In this document: one piece after another, positions 1 to 8,040 of the stretch
Numbering within the stretch: the first letter of the stretch is position 1
How the letters are laid out: every line of letters begins with the position of its first letter
From: JADKAV01 sp963818505
GTDB taxonomy: Bacteria; Actinomycetota; Actinomycetes; S36-B12; UBA10799
Direction: 5' to 3'
Length of the DNA: 64,000 nt
Assembly (NCBI GenBank): GCA_963818505.1
Contig: CAWFSJ010000005.1
Location: 62,001-126,000 of the forward strand
Made by a program: the position numbers and the translations under genes
Notes under the pieces: generated by a model
What the model saw: only the letters and a program-made list of their open reading frames with translations
Database searches by the model: none
Told to the model about the DNA's origin: nothing

Positions 1-144
1 CGGGGCGTCGAGCACCGCCGGGTAAGCCCTTTCGGGCGGGAGCATGGGCGCAGGCTTGGGATTCACCGCCAGCGCCGGCGGGGTCACGATCAGTAGCAGG
101 GCGCTCAGCAGGGGAAGAATGCGTCGCAATAACACCCGTCGCAC
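1..144 (-). CDS. N-terminus of a secreted protein, cut by the window edge
   Basis: An open frame runs on the minus strand from a GTG at 144 to the left edge (48 codons) without a stop. It starts with three arginines within the first eight residues, then a hydrophobic stretch (ILPLLSALLLIVTPP) and an ALA site followed by VNPKP. That is a textbook Sec signal peptide with a predicted cut after about residue 26. The mature start is proline-rich. An in-frame GTG at 135 is an alternative start. No function can be named because only the leader is present. It lies downstream of guaA in the same orientation, with about 118 bp between them in which I see nothing. Confidence 0.55.
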   Translation of the reverse strand, partial: MRRVLLRRILPLLSALLLIVTPPALAVNPKPAPMLPPERAYPAVLDAP

Positions 145-262
145 CCTGCCAGCCGCATTTGGACCGGTCGGGCATGTCGTCCGGGAGTGTCGGTAACGAA
201 ACGGTCACGGCGCACCGGGGTACAAAAGCGGTTGAGCGGCCTGCTTGATGAACCAGTCCGGT

Positions 263-1819
263 TCACTCCCACTCGATAGTTCCCGGCGGTTTGCTGGTCA
301 CATCCAGGACCACCCGGTTCACCGCCGCCACTTCGTTGGTGATCCGGGTCGAGATCGACGCCACGACCTCGTGGGGCAGGCGCGACCAGTCAGCGGTCAT
401 GGCGTCCTCGCTGCTCACCGGCCGCAGCACCACGGGGTGGCCGTAGGTCCGGCCGTCACCCTGGACACCCACGCTGCGCACTCCAGCCAGCAGGACCACC
501 GGGAACTGCCAGACTGACCGGTCGAGGCCGGCTGCAGTCAGTTCTGCACGGGCGATGGCGTCGGCCCGGCGCAGCGTCTCGAGATTCTCCTCGGTCACCT
601 CGCCCACGATGCGAATCGCCAAGCCCGGCCCCGGGAACGGGTGGCGCCAGACCAGGTCCTCCGGTAGCCCGAGGGCAGCCCCGACCGCGCGCACCTCGTC
701 CTTGAACAGGTCCCGCAGTGGCTCGACGAGGGTGAATTCGAGGTCCTCGGGCAGACCGCCCACGTTGTGGTGGCTCTTGATGTTCGCCGTCCCGGTGCCG
801 CCGCCCGACTCCACCACGTCGGGGTACAGAGTGCCTTGCACGAGGAACCGGACATCGCCGCCGCTCTCGGCCACCACGTCGGCCGCCGCCGCCTCGAAGA
901 CCCGGATGAACTCCCGTCCGATGATCTTGCGCTTCGTCTCGGGCTCCGTGATTCCCGCCAAGGCGTCCAGGAAGCGCCTGCGTGCGTCGACCACCACAAG
1001 ACGGGCACCGGTCGCCGCGACGAAGTCGCGCTCCACCTGCTCCACCTCACCCTGGCGCAGCAGACCATGGTCGACGAATACGCAGGTGAGCCGCTCGCCT
1101 ATCGCTCTCTGGACCAGCGCCGCGGCCACGGCCGAATCCACCCCGCCGGAAAGACCGCAGATCGCCTGCCCGTCGCCCACCTGGTCGCTGATGGCCGACA
1201 ACTGCGCGTCAATCACACCTTCGGTGGACCAGTTCGGGGTGAGCCCGGCGATGTCGTAGAGGAAGCGCTGCAGCATCGCCTGCCCGTGGTCGGTGTGCGC
1301 CACCTCGGGGTGGAACTGCACGCCGGCCAGCGCCCGGTCCCGGTGGATGAAGCCCGCCACAGGAGTGGCCGCCGTGGTGGCGACCACATCACAACCAGTC
1401 GGTGCGGCAACGACCGAGTCGCCGTGGGACATCCAAACCGACTGCTCACGGGGCTGGCCCGCGAACAAGACGCTGTCGGTGGTCGTCACGGCTGTGCGGC
1501 CGTATTCACGCAACCCGGTCTGCTCGACTTTGCCGCCAAGGGCCGAGGCCATGACCTGGAAGCCGTAGCAGATGCCGAACACCGGCACATCGGAGTCCAG
1601 AAGGGAATCGTCGAAGGAGGGCGCGTCCGGCACGTACACGCTGGCCGGGCCGCCGGACAAGATCACCGCCAGCGGCTCCTTGGCCAGGATCTGCTCAGCC
1701 GTCCAGGTGTGCGGAACGACCTCCGAGTAAAGGTGGGCCTCACGGACACGGCGCGCGATGAGTTGCGCGTACTGTGCGCCGAAGTCGAGAACCAGCACGG
1801 GACGGGGCAGATTTGCCAT
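263..1819 (-). CDS. guaA: GMP synthase (glutamine-hydrolysing)
   Basis: GuaA converts XMP to GMP using ATP and glutamine, the last step of guanylate synthesis in the cytosol. The 518-residue protein has the normal family length. The N-terminal class I amidotransferase domain carries the nucleophile motif GICYG near residue 82 and the partner HPE motif near 170. The ATP-pyrophosphatase domain has the P-loop SGGVDS near residue 225. The C-terminal dimerisation domain ends in KPPGTIEWE, the usual GuaA ending. The ATG at 1819 gives the expected start MANLPRPVLVLDFG. guaB and guaB3 lie about 10 kb away on the same strand, so the guanylate branch is clustered here but interrupted by transporter and oxidoreductase genes. 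Confidence 0.98.
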   Translation of the reverse strand: MANLPRPVLVLDFGAQYAQLIARRVREAHLYSEVVPHTWTAEQILAKEPLAVILSGGPASVYVPDAPSFDDSLLDSDVPVFGICYGFQVMASALGGKVEQTGLREYGRTAVTTTDSVLFAGQPREQSVWMSHGDSVVAAPTGCDVVATTAATPVAGFIHRDRALAGVQFHPEVAHTDHGQAMLQRFLYDIAGLTPNWSTEGVIDAQLSAISDQVGDGQAICGLSGGVDSAVAAALVQRAIGERLTCVFVDHGLLRQGEVEQVERDFVAATGARLVVVDARRRFLDALAGITEPETKRKIIGREFIRVFEAAAADVVAESGGDVRFLVQGTLYPDVVESGGGTGTANIKSHHNVGGLPEDLEFTLVEPLRDLFKDEVRAVGAALGLPEDLVWRHPFPGPGLAIRIVGEVTEENLETLRRADAIARAELTAAGLDRSVWQFPVVLLAGVRSVGVQGDGRTYGHPVVLRPVSSEDAMTADWSRLPHEVVASISTRITNEVAAVNRVVLDVTSKPPGTIEWE

Positions 1820-1869
1820 GGGGCAAGTCTAGGCAGGGCACCGCGGGGCACTTACGGCAAGCGCCCGTG

Positions 1870-3042
1870 TCACGACTCCTGGGAAAGCGTGGGCGCAGGG
1901 CCTTTGACCGAGATCGCGTGCGGGCTGGCCGCCGGCGGGGTGAGCAGGTCGCCCTTCCACGACTGCCGCAGGGTACGCACTCCGACCACGACCCACGCCA
2001 ATAGCAGGACTGCGTACAAGAACGCCGCGAACCACTCGAACAGGGCCAGGTCGGTGTGCTTGGCCAGTTGGCTCGTGCCGGTGACGCAGGTTCCGACGGG
2101 GAAGGTGAACGACCACCAGGTCAGCGCAAATCCCATGCTGCGGTTGTGGGCGCGGATGGTCAGGGCGACGGCGATGGGCATCCACAGCAGCATGAACCCC
2201 CACATGGGGACACCGAAGACCACAGCGAAGGTGTCCAAGGCGGTGGACAAAGGAGGCGCCACGGCACCGAGGGCGGCGGTGCCCAAGGCCCCGGCTGCGG
2301 TGATCGACTGCCCTACCGGGCCGAGTACGACCCATAGCGTGGGAACCCGCGCCGACCCCGAGGTGCCGAAGTGGGCCAACCTGCTCCAGATCAGCGTGAT
2401 GATGATCAACGAAGTGACCAGGCTCATCCCGAAGAACGCGTAGCAGAGCAGTAACAATGTCTCCCGTAATTCCCCGGCGGGCGCGTGTGGCACGAGAAGT
2501 GCGCCGACTGCAGCGGAGACCATCGGCGGGACCACTGGCATCAGCCAGCCGCCGAAAGCCCCGTCCTGGCGGACATCCAGGCTGGTGAACAACCGGTACG
2601 GCACGGCGACAGCCGTGATCAACCCCAGGACCGTCCCCACCCCCCAAAGCACCCATGCGATCCCCACTGCAGCGCTTTCGCCGATGTAATGCTGACCGAC
2701 CAGCAGAGTGGCCGACGCCACGGTCATCAAGGCCATGGGGGGAGCTCCGAAGAACTGGATGGCGATGGCGTCGTCGGCTATGGCCTGTATGTTCTGCGGG
2801 TGCCGGGCCCAGTTCAACGGCATCGAGATCAGCAGCGCCACCAGCAGCACCACGGCCAGGCCCCACGCCACCGTCGGGATCACGGTCGGCACGGCGAACG
2901 GCAGTGTCGCCCCGGCCACGGCGACGATGCCCGTACCCATTACCGAGGCGAACCAGTTGGGGCCCAAGAGCACGTGGCCATCGACCGGCGAGCCAAGTAC
3001 GCCGAGAAGGCGTTGCGAAGTCGACGAAGTGCTGGCGGACAC
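1870..3042 (-). CDS. TDT-family (TehA/SLAC1/Mae1-like) membrane transporter
   Basis: A 390-residue polytopic membrane protein with about ten hydrophobic segments. The first begins with GPNWFASVMGTGIVA, the signature opening helix of the tellurite-resistance/dicarboxylate transporter family, whose members move C4-dicarboxylates, sulfite or chloride. The substrate cannot be read from the sequence. The gene is divergent from the sulfonate-type ABC operon across about 125 bp. Some TDT members (for example yeast Ssu1) export sulfite, so a role in disposing of sulfite from sulfonate breakdown is possible but is inference only. The family is clear; the substrate is not. Confidence 0.85.
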   Translation of the reverse strand: MSASTSSTSQRLLGVLGSPVDGHVLLGPNWFASVMGTGIVAVAGATLPFAVPTVIPTVAWGLAVVLLVALLISMPLNWARHPQNIQAIADDAIAIQFFGAPPMALMTVASATLLVGQHYIGESAAVGIAWVLWGVGTVLGLITAVAVPYRLFTSLDVRQDGAFGGWLMPVVPPMVSAAVGALLVPHAPAGELRETLLLLCYAFFGMSLVTSLIIITLIWSRLAHFGTSGSARVPTLWVVLGPVGQSITAAGALGTAALGAVAPPLSTALDTFAVVFGVPMWGFMLLWMPIAVALTIRAHNRSMGFALTWWSFTFPVGTCVTGTSQLAKHTDLALFEWFAAFLYAVLLLAWVVVGVRTLRQSWKGDLLTPPAASPHAISVKGPAPTLSQES

Positions 3043-3099
3043 AGGCGAAACGGTAGTCCAGACACTTCAACTTCGCGGTTCTACACCCCTACCCAAGTC

Positions 3100-3137
3100 A
3101 GTTAGTCGGAATACCTGTGTTATGTTTCCTAGTAACT
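3100..3137. promoter_or_regulatory. Candidate operator: imperfect inverted repeat upstream of the sulfonate ABC genes
   Basis: AGTTAGTCGGAA (3100-3111) and TTCCTAGTAACT (3126-3137) form an inverted repeat matching at 10 of 12 positions across a 14-base spacer. It lies 30 bp before the ATG of the substrate-binding protein and after the divergent transporter start. A TATGTT hexamer (3121-3126) in the gap could be a -10. The Rrf2 regulator at the end of the operon is the obvious candidate to bind here. This is inference. Confidence 0.3.
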
Positions 3138-3167
3138 GAGTAGACAACAACTAATTAGGAGTCAGAC

Positions 3168-4253
3168 ATGAAGATCCCCCGCAAGTTCCTGCCAGTGGCA
3201 GCAGCCATGGTGGTGCTGGGTTCGATGGCAGCGTGCTCCTCCGGGGATTCCTCGAATGCGTCGGCTTCCGGCGAACCCGCGGCCTCCGAGATCAAGACCG
3301 TTCGCCTCGGCTTCTTCCCCAACCTGACGCATGCCCCCGCCCTGGTCGGACTCCAGGAGGGCTTGTTCAAAGACGCGGTCAAACCGCTCGGCATCACCGT
3401 CACGCCGACCGCGTTCAATGCCGGCCCGGACGCTGTGACAGCCCTGTTCGGCAACTCCCTGGACATCGCTTACATCGGACCGAACCCCACCATCAGCGCC
3501 TACACCCAGTCCAAGGGTGAAGCGGTGACGGTCATCGCCGGTGTCGCCTCCGGCGGTGCAGCTCTGGTCGTGAACCCCGACATCAAGAGCGCGGCCGACC
3601 TCAAGGGCAAAGCACTTGCCACTCCGCAGCTTGGTAACACCCAGGACGTCGCCCTGCGGTACTGGCTCAAGCAGCAGGGTCTGACCACCACTGTCGAGGG
3701 CGGCGGGGACGTCTCGATCAAGCCACAGGCCAACGCCGACGGCCTCACTGCCTACGGCGCCGACCAGATCCAAGGTGCATGGGTGCCCGAGCCGTGGGTC
3801 TCGGAGTATGTGGCCAAGGGCGCAAAGGTTCTGGTCAACGAGAAGGATCTCTGGCCGGACGGCAAGTTCGTGACCACCAACCTTCTGGTGCGAAGCCAGT
3901 TCCTCCAGGAGCACCCGGATGTTGTGCAGGCAGTTCTCGATGCCCACGTTCAAGCCCTCGAGGTGATCGCCAACGACCCGAAGCAGGCCAAGAGCGACGC
4001 CAACGCCGCGCTTCAGAGCCTGACAGGAAGCCAGTTGGACCCCGCGATCCTCGACAGCGCCTGGAAGCAGGTCGACTTCACTGCTGATCCGCTGCCGGCA
4101 ACCCTGGTCGGATCTGCCCAGCACGCAACGGACGTGGGCCTGCTCGACCAGGCGGAGATCGACGCCGCAGGAGGGCTGCCCGGCACCCTGTACGACCTCA
4201 CCTTCATCAACAAGTCCCTGGCGAACGCCGGCCTGGATGAGGTGCAACAGTGA
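3168..4253 (+). CDS. ABC transporter substrate-binding lipoprotein, sulfonate/nitrate/taurine type
   Basis: A 361-residue extracytoplasmic binding protein. The N-terminus is a lipoprotein signal: MKIPRKF, a hydrophobic run, then the lipobox MAAC, followed by a Ser/Asn-rich linker. The mature part begins VRLGFFPNLTHAPALVG and contains the NMT1/SsuA-type periplasmic fold, typical of aliphatic sulfonate binding proteins. A good Shine-Dalgarno (TAGGAG, 3156-3161) sits seven bases before the ATG. The stop overlaps the GTG of the ATPase gene by four bases. Ligand identity (sulfonate, taurine, nitrate or a thiamine precursor) cannot be fixed from sequence; a sulfur source is favoured because an Rrf2 regulator is coupled to the operon. 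Confidence 0.9.
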   Translation: MKIPRKFLPVAAAMVVLGSMAACSSGDSSNASASGEPAASEIKTVRLGFFPNLTHAPALVGLQEGLFKDAVKPLGITVTPTAFNAGPDAVTALFGNSLDIAYIGPNPTISAYTQSKGEAVTVIAGVASGGAALVVNPDIKSAADLKGKALATPQLGNTQDVALRYWLKQQGLTTTVEGGGDVSIKPQANADGLTAYGADQIQGAWVPEPWVSEYVAKGAKVLVNEKDLWPDGKFVTTNLLVRSQFLQEHPDVVQAVLDAHVQALEVIANDPKQAKSDANAALQSLTGSQLDPAILDSAWKQVDFTADPLPATLVGSAQHATDVGLLDQAEIDAAGGLPGTLYDLTFINKSLANAGLDEVQQ

Positions 4254-4996
4254 CACTCACCGTGGCGACCCGTGAACAGACCGCCCTCAAGGTGCGCGCT
4301 GTGACCAAGGTCTTCGATTCCGACGAGGGCCGCACGGCTGCTCTGCACGGGGTCGACCTCGATGTCAGGCAGGGGGAGTTCGTCACTGTCGTGGGTCACA
4401 GCGGCTGCGGCAAGACGACCCTGCTGAACATCGTCGCCGGCCTCGACAGTCCCACTTCGGGAGATGTCGAGGTCAGCGGTCGCACCGCGCTGATGTTCCA
4501 GGACGCCACGCTGCTGCCCTGGCTGACAGCGCGCCAGAATGTGGAACTTGCTCTCAAACTGCGCGGGGTTCCCCGTTCGCAGCGCAAGGGGGAGGCCGAC
4601 GAACTGCTCGAGGTGGTACGGCTCTCCGGTACCGCCACCCGTCGCCCGCATGAACTGTCCGGAGGCATGCGCCAACGCGTCTCACTGGCGCGCTGCCTTG
4701 CCCAGAACGCCGATCTGGTCCTTATGGACGAGCCTCTGGGCGCACTGGACGCCATGACACGCGATCTGCTGCACGACGAGATCGAACGTGTCGTGCGCGA
4801 ACGCGACCTGACCGTCATGTTCGTCACGCACAACATGCGCGAGGCGGTTCGTCTGGGCGACCGGGTCATTCTGATGGCGTACGGGAAGATCGTGCACGAG
4901 CAGATCGTGAACCTGCCTCACCCGCGAATCATGGACAGCGCAGCGGTGGCTGAGCGCGCCGGTGACCTCACCCGACGACTCCACGAGGCGGCCTGA
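4250..4996 (+). CDS. ABC transporter ATP-binding subunit, SsuB/TauB-like
   Basis: A 248-residue cytoplasmic ATPase that powers the sulfonate-type importer. Motifs in order: Walker A GHSGCGKTT near residue 48, Q-loop MFQDATLLPW, signature LSGGMRQRV, Walker B LVLMDEPLGALD and the H-loop VTHN. The PW after the Q-loop region and the total length fit the SsuB/TauB group. The GTG start overlaps the preceding stop (GTGA), and the permease ATG follows its stop after one base, so the three subunits are translationally coupled. Confidence 0.92.
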   Translation: MTLTVATREQTALKVRAVTKVFDSDEGRTAALHGVDLDVRQGEFVTVVGHSGCGKTTLLNIVAGLDSPTSGDVEVSGRTALMFQDATLLPWLTARQNVELALKLRGVPRSQRKGEADELLEVVRLSGTATRRPHELSGGMRQRVSLARCLAQNADLVLMDEPLGALDAMTRDLLHDEIERVVRERDLTVMFVTHNMREAVRLGDRVILMAYGKIVHEQIVNLPHPRIMDSAAVAERAGDLTRRLHEAA

Positions 4997-4997
4997 C

Positions 4998-5834
4998 ATG
5001 GCAACTGATGTCCTGACACCGGTGGTAGATGTTCTACCCGAACCCAAACGTGACTCGACGTTGTCGCGAATCTGGGCATGGAGTTGGCCAAAGCTGATGG
5101 CCGTTGGCCTGGTGCTGGTCGCGTGGCAACTGGTGGTGTGGTCCGGCTGGCGACCCGAATACGTCCTGCCTGGTCCCATAACCACGTTGCAGGCGGTCTG
5201 GGAAATGATGGGCACCGACCGATTCTGGAGTGCCATCGCGACCACCTTGACGCGGGCTGTGGCCGGCTTCGCACTCGCGCTGCTGATCGGCACGACACTG
5301 GGGATCCTGGTAGCCCGCATCCGGCCGCTGCGTCTTGCGGTCGGGGCTTTGATCACCGGCCTTCAGACGATGCCATCGATCTCATGGTTCCCGCTGGCGA
5401 TCCTGCTCTTCGGGATCAACGAGCAAGCGATCCTGTTCGTCGTGGTCCTCGGTGCGGCCCCAAGCATCGCCAACGGCGTGATCTCTGGAATCGACCAGGT
5501 CCCACCGGCCTTCTGGCGCCTGGGGCATGTCCTAGGTGCCGGCCCGGTCGCGATGTACCGCAACATCATCCTTCCGGCCGCTCTGCCCGGGTACGTCAGC
5601 GGTCTGACGCAAGGCTGGGCCTTCGCCTGGCGCTCCTTGATGGCCGGTGAACTTCTGGTCATCATCGCCGAACGGCCCTCCCTGGGCGCGCAACTGGAGT
5701 TCGCGCGACAGTTGGCCAAGGCACCGCAACTGCTGGGCACGATGCTGGTCATCCTGATCATCGGAATGCTCGTGGATGGGCTGTTCTCGAGCTTCGCGCG
5801 CAGGTTGCGCGAGCGACGCGGATTGGCCACGTGA
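4998..5834 (+). CDS. ABC transporter permease, SsuC/TauC-like
   Basis: A 278-residue inner-membrane permease of the binding-protein-dependent transport family. About six membrane segments are visible. The coupling (EAA-type) loop appears in RLGHVLGAGPVAMYRNIILP, which contacts the ATPase. The ATG at 4998, directly after the ATPase stop, gives MATDVLTPVVD; an upstream in-frame start at 4962 would overlap the ATPase gene by 35 bp and is less likely. The next gene, an Rrf2 regulator, starts 44 bp downstream behind a hairpin. Confidence 0.9.
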   Translation: MATDVLTPVVDVLPEPKRDSTLSRIWAWSWPKLMAVGLVLVAWQLVVWSGWRPEYVLPGPITTLQAVWEMMGTDRFWSAIATTLTRAVAGFALALLIGTTLGILVARIRPLRLAVGALITGLQTMPSISWFPLAILLFGINEQAILFVVVLGAAPSIANGVISGIDQVPPAFWRLGHVLGAGPVAMYRNIILPAALPGYVSGLTQGWAFAWRSLMAGELLVIIAERPSLGAQLEFARQLAKAPQLLGTMLVILIIGMLVDGLFSSFARRLRERRGLAT

Positions 5835-5839
5835 GCTCA

Positions 5840-5881
5840 CATGCTGGCATTCCCCGGCACAAGCGGGAGAATGCCAGCATG
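5840..5881 (+). promoter_or_regulatory. Hairpin enclosing the start codon of the Rrf2 regulator gene
   Basis: CATGCTGGCATTC (5840-5852) and GAATGCCAGCATG (5869-5881) are perfect 13-bp inverted repeats with a 16-base loop. The right arm ends exactly with the ATG of the downstream gene, and the purine-rich GGGAGA (5865-5870) sits at the loop/stem junction. In RNA the stem would bury the start codon. In DNA the same palindrome could be an operator for autoregulation. Which applies is not decidable by eye. Confidence 0.5.
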
Positions 5882-6346
5882 CAGATCTCGGCCAAGGTGG
5901 ACTACGCACTTCGTGCCCTCACCGAGCTGGCCGTCGCCTGGGAGCAGGACCCGCGGCAGATGCTCAAGGGCGACCAATTGGCTGTGCGACAGAACATCCC
6001 CGTGAGGTTCCTCGAGGGGATTCTCGGCCAGTTGCGCCGCGCCGGCATCGTGGTCAGTCAGCGCGGCGCGGACGGCGGCTACCGGCTGGCACGGTCACCG
6101 GAGCAGATCAGCGTGGCCGATGTGATCCGTGTGCTCGACGGACCGCTGGGCGCGGTTCGCAGCGAGGCTCCGGAGGATGCGACCTACGCGGGACCGGCGC
6201 AACACTTGCGCACCGTCTGGGTCGCCACCCGCGCGGCGATGCGGGAGGTTCTGGAGAACACGAGTGTGGCCGACGTGGTCGCCGGACGGTTCTCCGCGGA
6301 CGTTCAAAACCTGATTGCGGCGCCGGGCGCATGGGACCGGCGCTGA
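5879..6346 (+). CDS. Rrf2-family transcriptional regulator
   Basis: A 155-residue DNA-binding protein. It opens MQISAKVDYALRALTELA, the hallmark of the Rrf2 family (IscR, CymR, NsrR, RsrR), with the winged helix through residue 75 and the wing RGADGGYRLAR. No cluster of three cysteines is present, so it is not an obvious Fe-S sensor and is closer to cysteine-metabolism regulators of the CymR type. The ATG at 5879 is preferred because it gives the standard N-terminus; a GTG at 5831 would add sixteen atypical residues. It is co-oriented with the sulfonate-type transporter and probably controls it. It converges on the GMC oxidoreductase gene with only two bases between the stops. Confidence 0.9.
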   Translation: MQISAKVDYALRALTELAVAWEQDPRQMLKGDQLAVRQNIPVRFLEGILGQLRRAGIVVSQRGADGGYRLARSPEQISVADVIRVLDGPLGAVRSEAPEDATYAGPAQHLRTVWVATRAAMREVLENTSVADVVAGRFSADVQNLIAAPGAWDRR

Positions 6347-6348
6347 CC

Positions 6349-8040
6349 TCAGCTCACCGCGACGATCGGCAACCGCAAGGCGCCAGGTGCGGACTCCGGA
6401 ACGACCGGCTCCTTCGGCGCCACAGGGGCCACGCGCTGGTAGGTCTGACCCAGGCCTGGCCGCACATCCGTCTCACCCTTGTTGGGCCACATCGCCATGG
6501 CGCGTTCGGCCTGTGCGGTGATGGTCAACGACGGGTTGACACCCAGGTTCGCCGAGACAGAGGCACCATCCACTATGTGCATGCCGGGGTATCCGTACAC
6601 GCGGTGGTAGGCGTCGATGACCCCGTTGTCCGCGGAGTCGCTGATGGCACAGCCACCCACGAAGTGGGCCGTCATCGGGGCGCTGATGAGGTCACCGAGG
6701 TTGCCGCCGGGCAGACCGTCGATGCGCTTGCTCAGCAGCCGGGCGGCCTCGTTGCCCGCCGGGATCCATGTGGGGTTGGGCTCGCCGTCGCCCTGCTTCG
6801 AGGTGAGCGTCCAGCGCCCGAAGCGACCGCGCTTGCCGCTCACGGTCAAGGAGTTGTCCACTGATTGCATCACCAGCAGGATGATGCTGCGCTCCGACCA
6901 GCCGCGCAGGTCGATGAAACGCAACGCCTCGGAGCGGTGGGCGACCAGTGCCTTCGCCCAGGTCTTCCAGCGAGGCTCCCCCTCGATCTCGTCGGTGAGC
7001 ACCGTGGCCAGCGCGCCCATGACATTTGACCCCTTGCCGTAGCGGCACGGCTCTATGTGGGTGTGCGGCTCCGGGAAGAAGCTCGACGTGATCGCAACGC
7101 CCTGGGTGTAGTCGCGGCTGCGGTCGTCGGTGATCGCGCCCAGCAACGACTCGGAGTTGGAGCGCGACAGCTTGCCCAAAGCCGGGGACAGGTTAGGCAG
7201 CTTGCCGGTGTCCTTCATCTTGTGCAGCAGCCGCTGGGTGTTGTAGGCACCGGCGGCCATGATGACCTGCTTGGCGTAGATGCGACGACTGGTGTCGCGG
7301 CGCGAGTCCGTACGCTTCACGTCGACCGCATAACCCTCGCCGAACTGCTCCACACCGGTGACTGTCGTCAGCGGCTGGATCTCGGCCCCTGCGCTCTCAG
7401 CCAGGTGCAGGTAGTTCTTGACCAGGGTGTTCTTGGCGTTGTGGCGACAGCCGGTCATGCACTCCCCGCACTCGGTGCAGCCGGTGCGCTCCGGGCCGCG
7501 GCCGCCGAAGTACGGATCCTCCTTGGTGACACCCGGGCCATCGCCGAAGTACACCCCGACCGGTGTCATTTGGAACGTGTCACCGACGCCCATCTCCTCA
7601 GCGACGGCCTTGAGTTCGACATCGGCCGGAGTCATCGTCGGGTTCTCAACAACACCCAGCATGCGCTGGGCCTGGTCGTAGAACGGCAGCAGTTCGGCCT
7701 GCCAGTCGGTGATGTGAGCCCACTGCTTGTCCTTGAAGAAGGGCTCCGGCGGGACGTACAGGGTGTTCGCGTAAACCAGCGAGCCGCCACCGACGCCGGC
7801 ACCGGCCAGGATGACTGCGTCAGGCAGCACATGGATGCGCTGAATGCCGTAACAACCCAGAGCAGGCGCCCACAGGAAACGGTTGGTGCGCCACGAGGTC
7901 TTCGGGAAGTCCGCGTCCTCGAAGCGGCGACCCGCCTCGATCACCAGGACCCGGTAGCCCTTCTCGGTCAGCCGCAGCGCCGCCACGGACCCGCCGAATC
8001 CGGATCCGATGATCGCCACGTCATAGTCGAACTGTTCCAT
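6349..8040 (-). CDS. GMC-family oxidoreductase, ChoD (cholesterol oxidase)-like
   Basis: A 563-residue FAD-dependent oxidoreductase. The N-terminal dinucleotide fold is IIGSGFGGSVAALRLTEKG with the acidic end of strand 2 at VIEAG. A cysteine-rich segment GCTECGECMTGCRHNAKNT lies near residues 183-201, and the C-terminus has the family GVNPSLTITAQAERA motif. The order of motifs and the ending (KGETDVRP...APGALRLP) closely resemble my memory of M. tuberculosis ChoD (Rv3409c), which also sits next to guaB3. The natural substrate of that group is uncertain; sterol oxidation should not be assumed. The ATG at 8040 shares one base with the stop of the upstream aldehyde dehydrogenase gene (TGATG), so the two are likely co-translated. 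Confidence 0.88.
   Translation of the reverse strand: MEQFDYDVAIIGSGFGGSVAALRLTEKGYRVLVIEAGRRFEDADFPKTSWRTNRFLWAPALGCYGIQRIHVLPDAVILAGAGVGGGSLVYANTLYVPPEPFFKDKQWAHITDWQAELLPFYDQAQRMLGVVENPTMTPADVELKAVAEEMGVGDTFQMTPVGVYFGDGPGVTKEDPYFGGRGPERTGCTECGECMTGCRHNAKNTLVKNYLHLAESAGAEIQPLTTVTGVEQFGEGYAVDVKRTDSRRDTSRRIYAKQVIMAAGAYNTQRLLHKMKDTGKLPNLSPALGKLSRSNSESLLGAITDDRSRDYTQGVAITSSFFPEPHTHIEPCRYGKGSNVMGALATVLTDEIEGEPRWKTWAKALVAHRSEALRFIDLRGWSERSIILLVMQSVDNSLTVSGKRGRFGRWTLTSKQGDGEPNPTWIPAGNEAARLLSKRIDGLPGGNLGDLISAPMTAHFVGGCAISDSADNGVIDAYHRVYGYPGMHIVDGASVSANLGVNPSLTITAQAERAMAMWPNKGETDVRPGLGQTYQRVAPVAPKEPVVPESAPGALRLPIVAVS

Noticed and set aside
767..2443. Long plus-strand frame antisense to guaA and the TDT gene
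   Set aside because: High-GC DNA gives long antisense frames; this one has no family motif and spans two well-recognised genes. The same applies to frames antisense to groEL (16401-18221), mfd (32419-34245) and metG.
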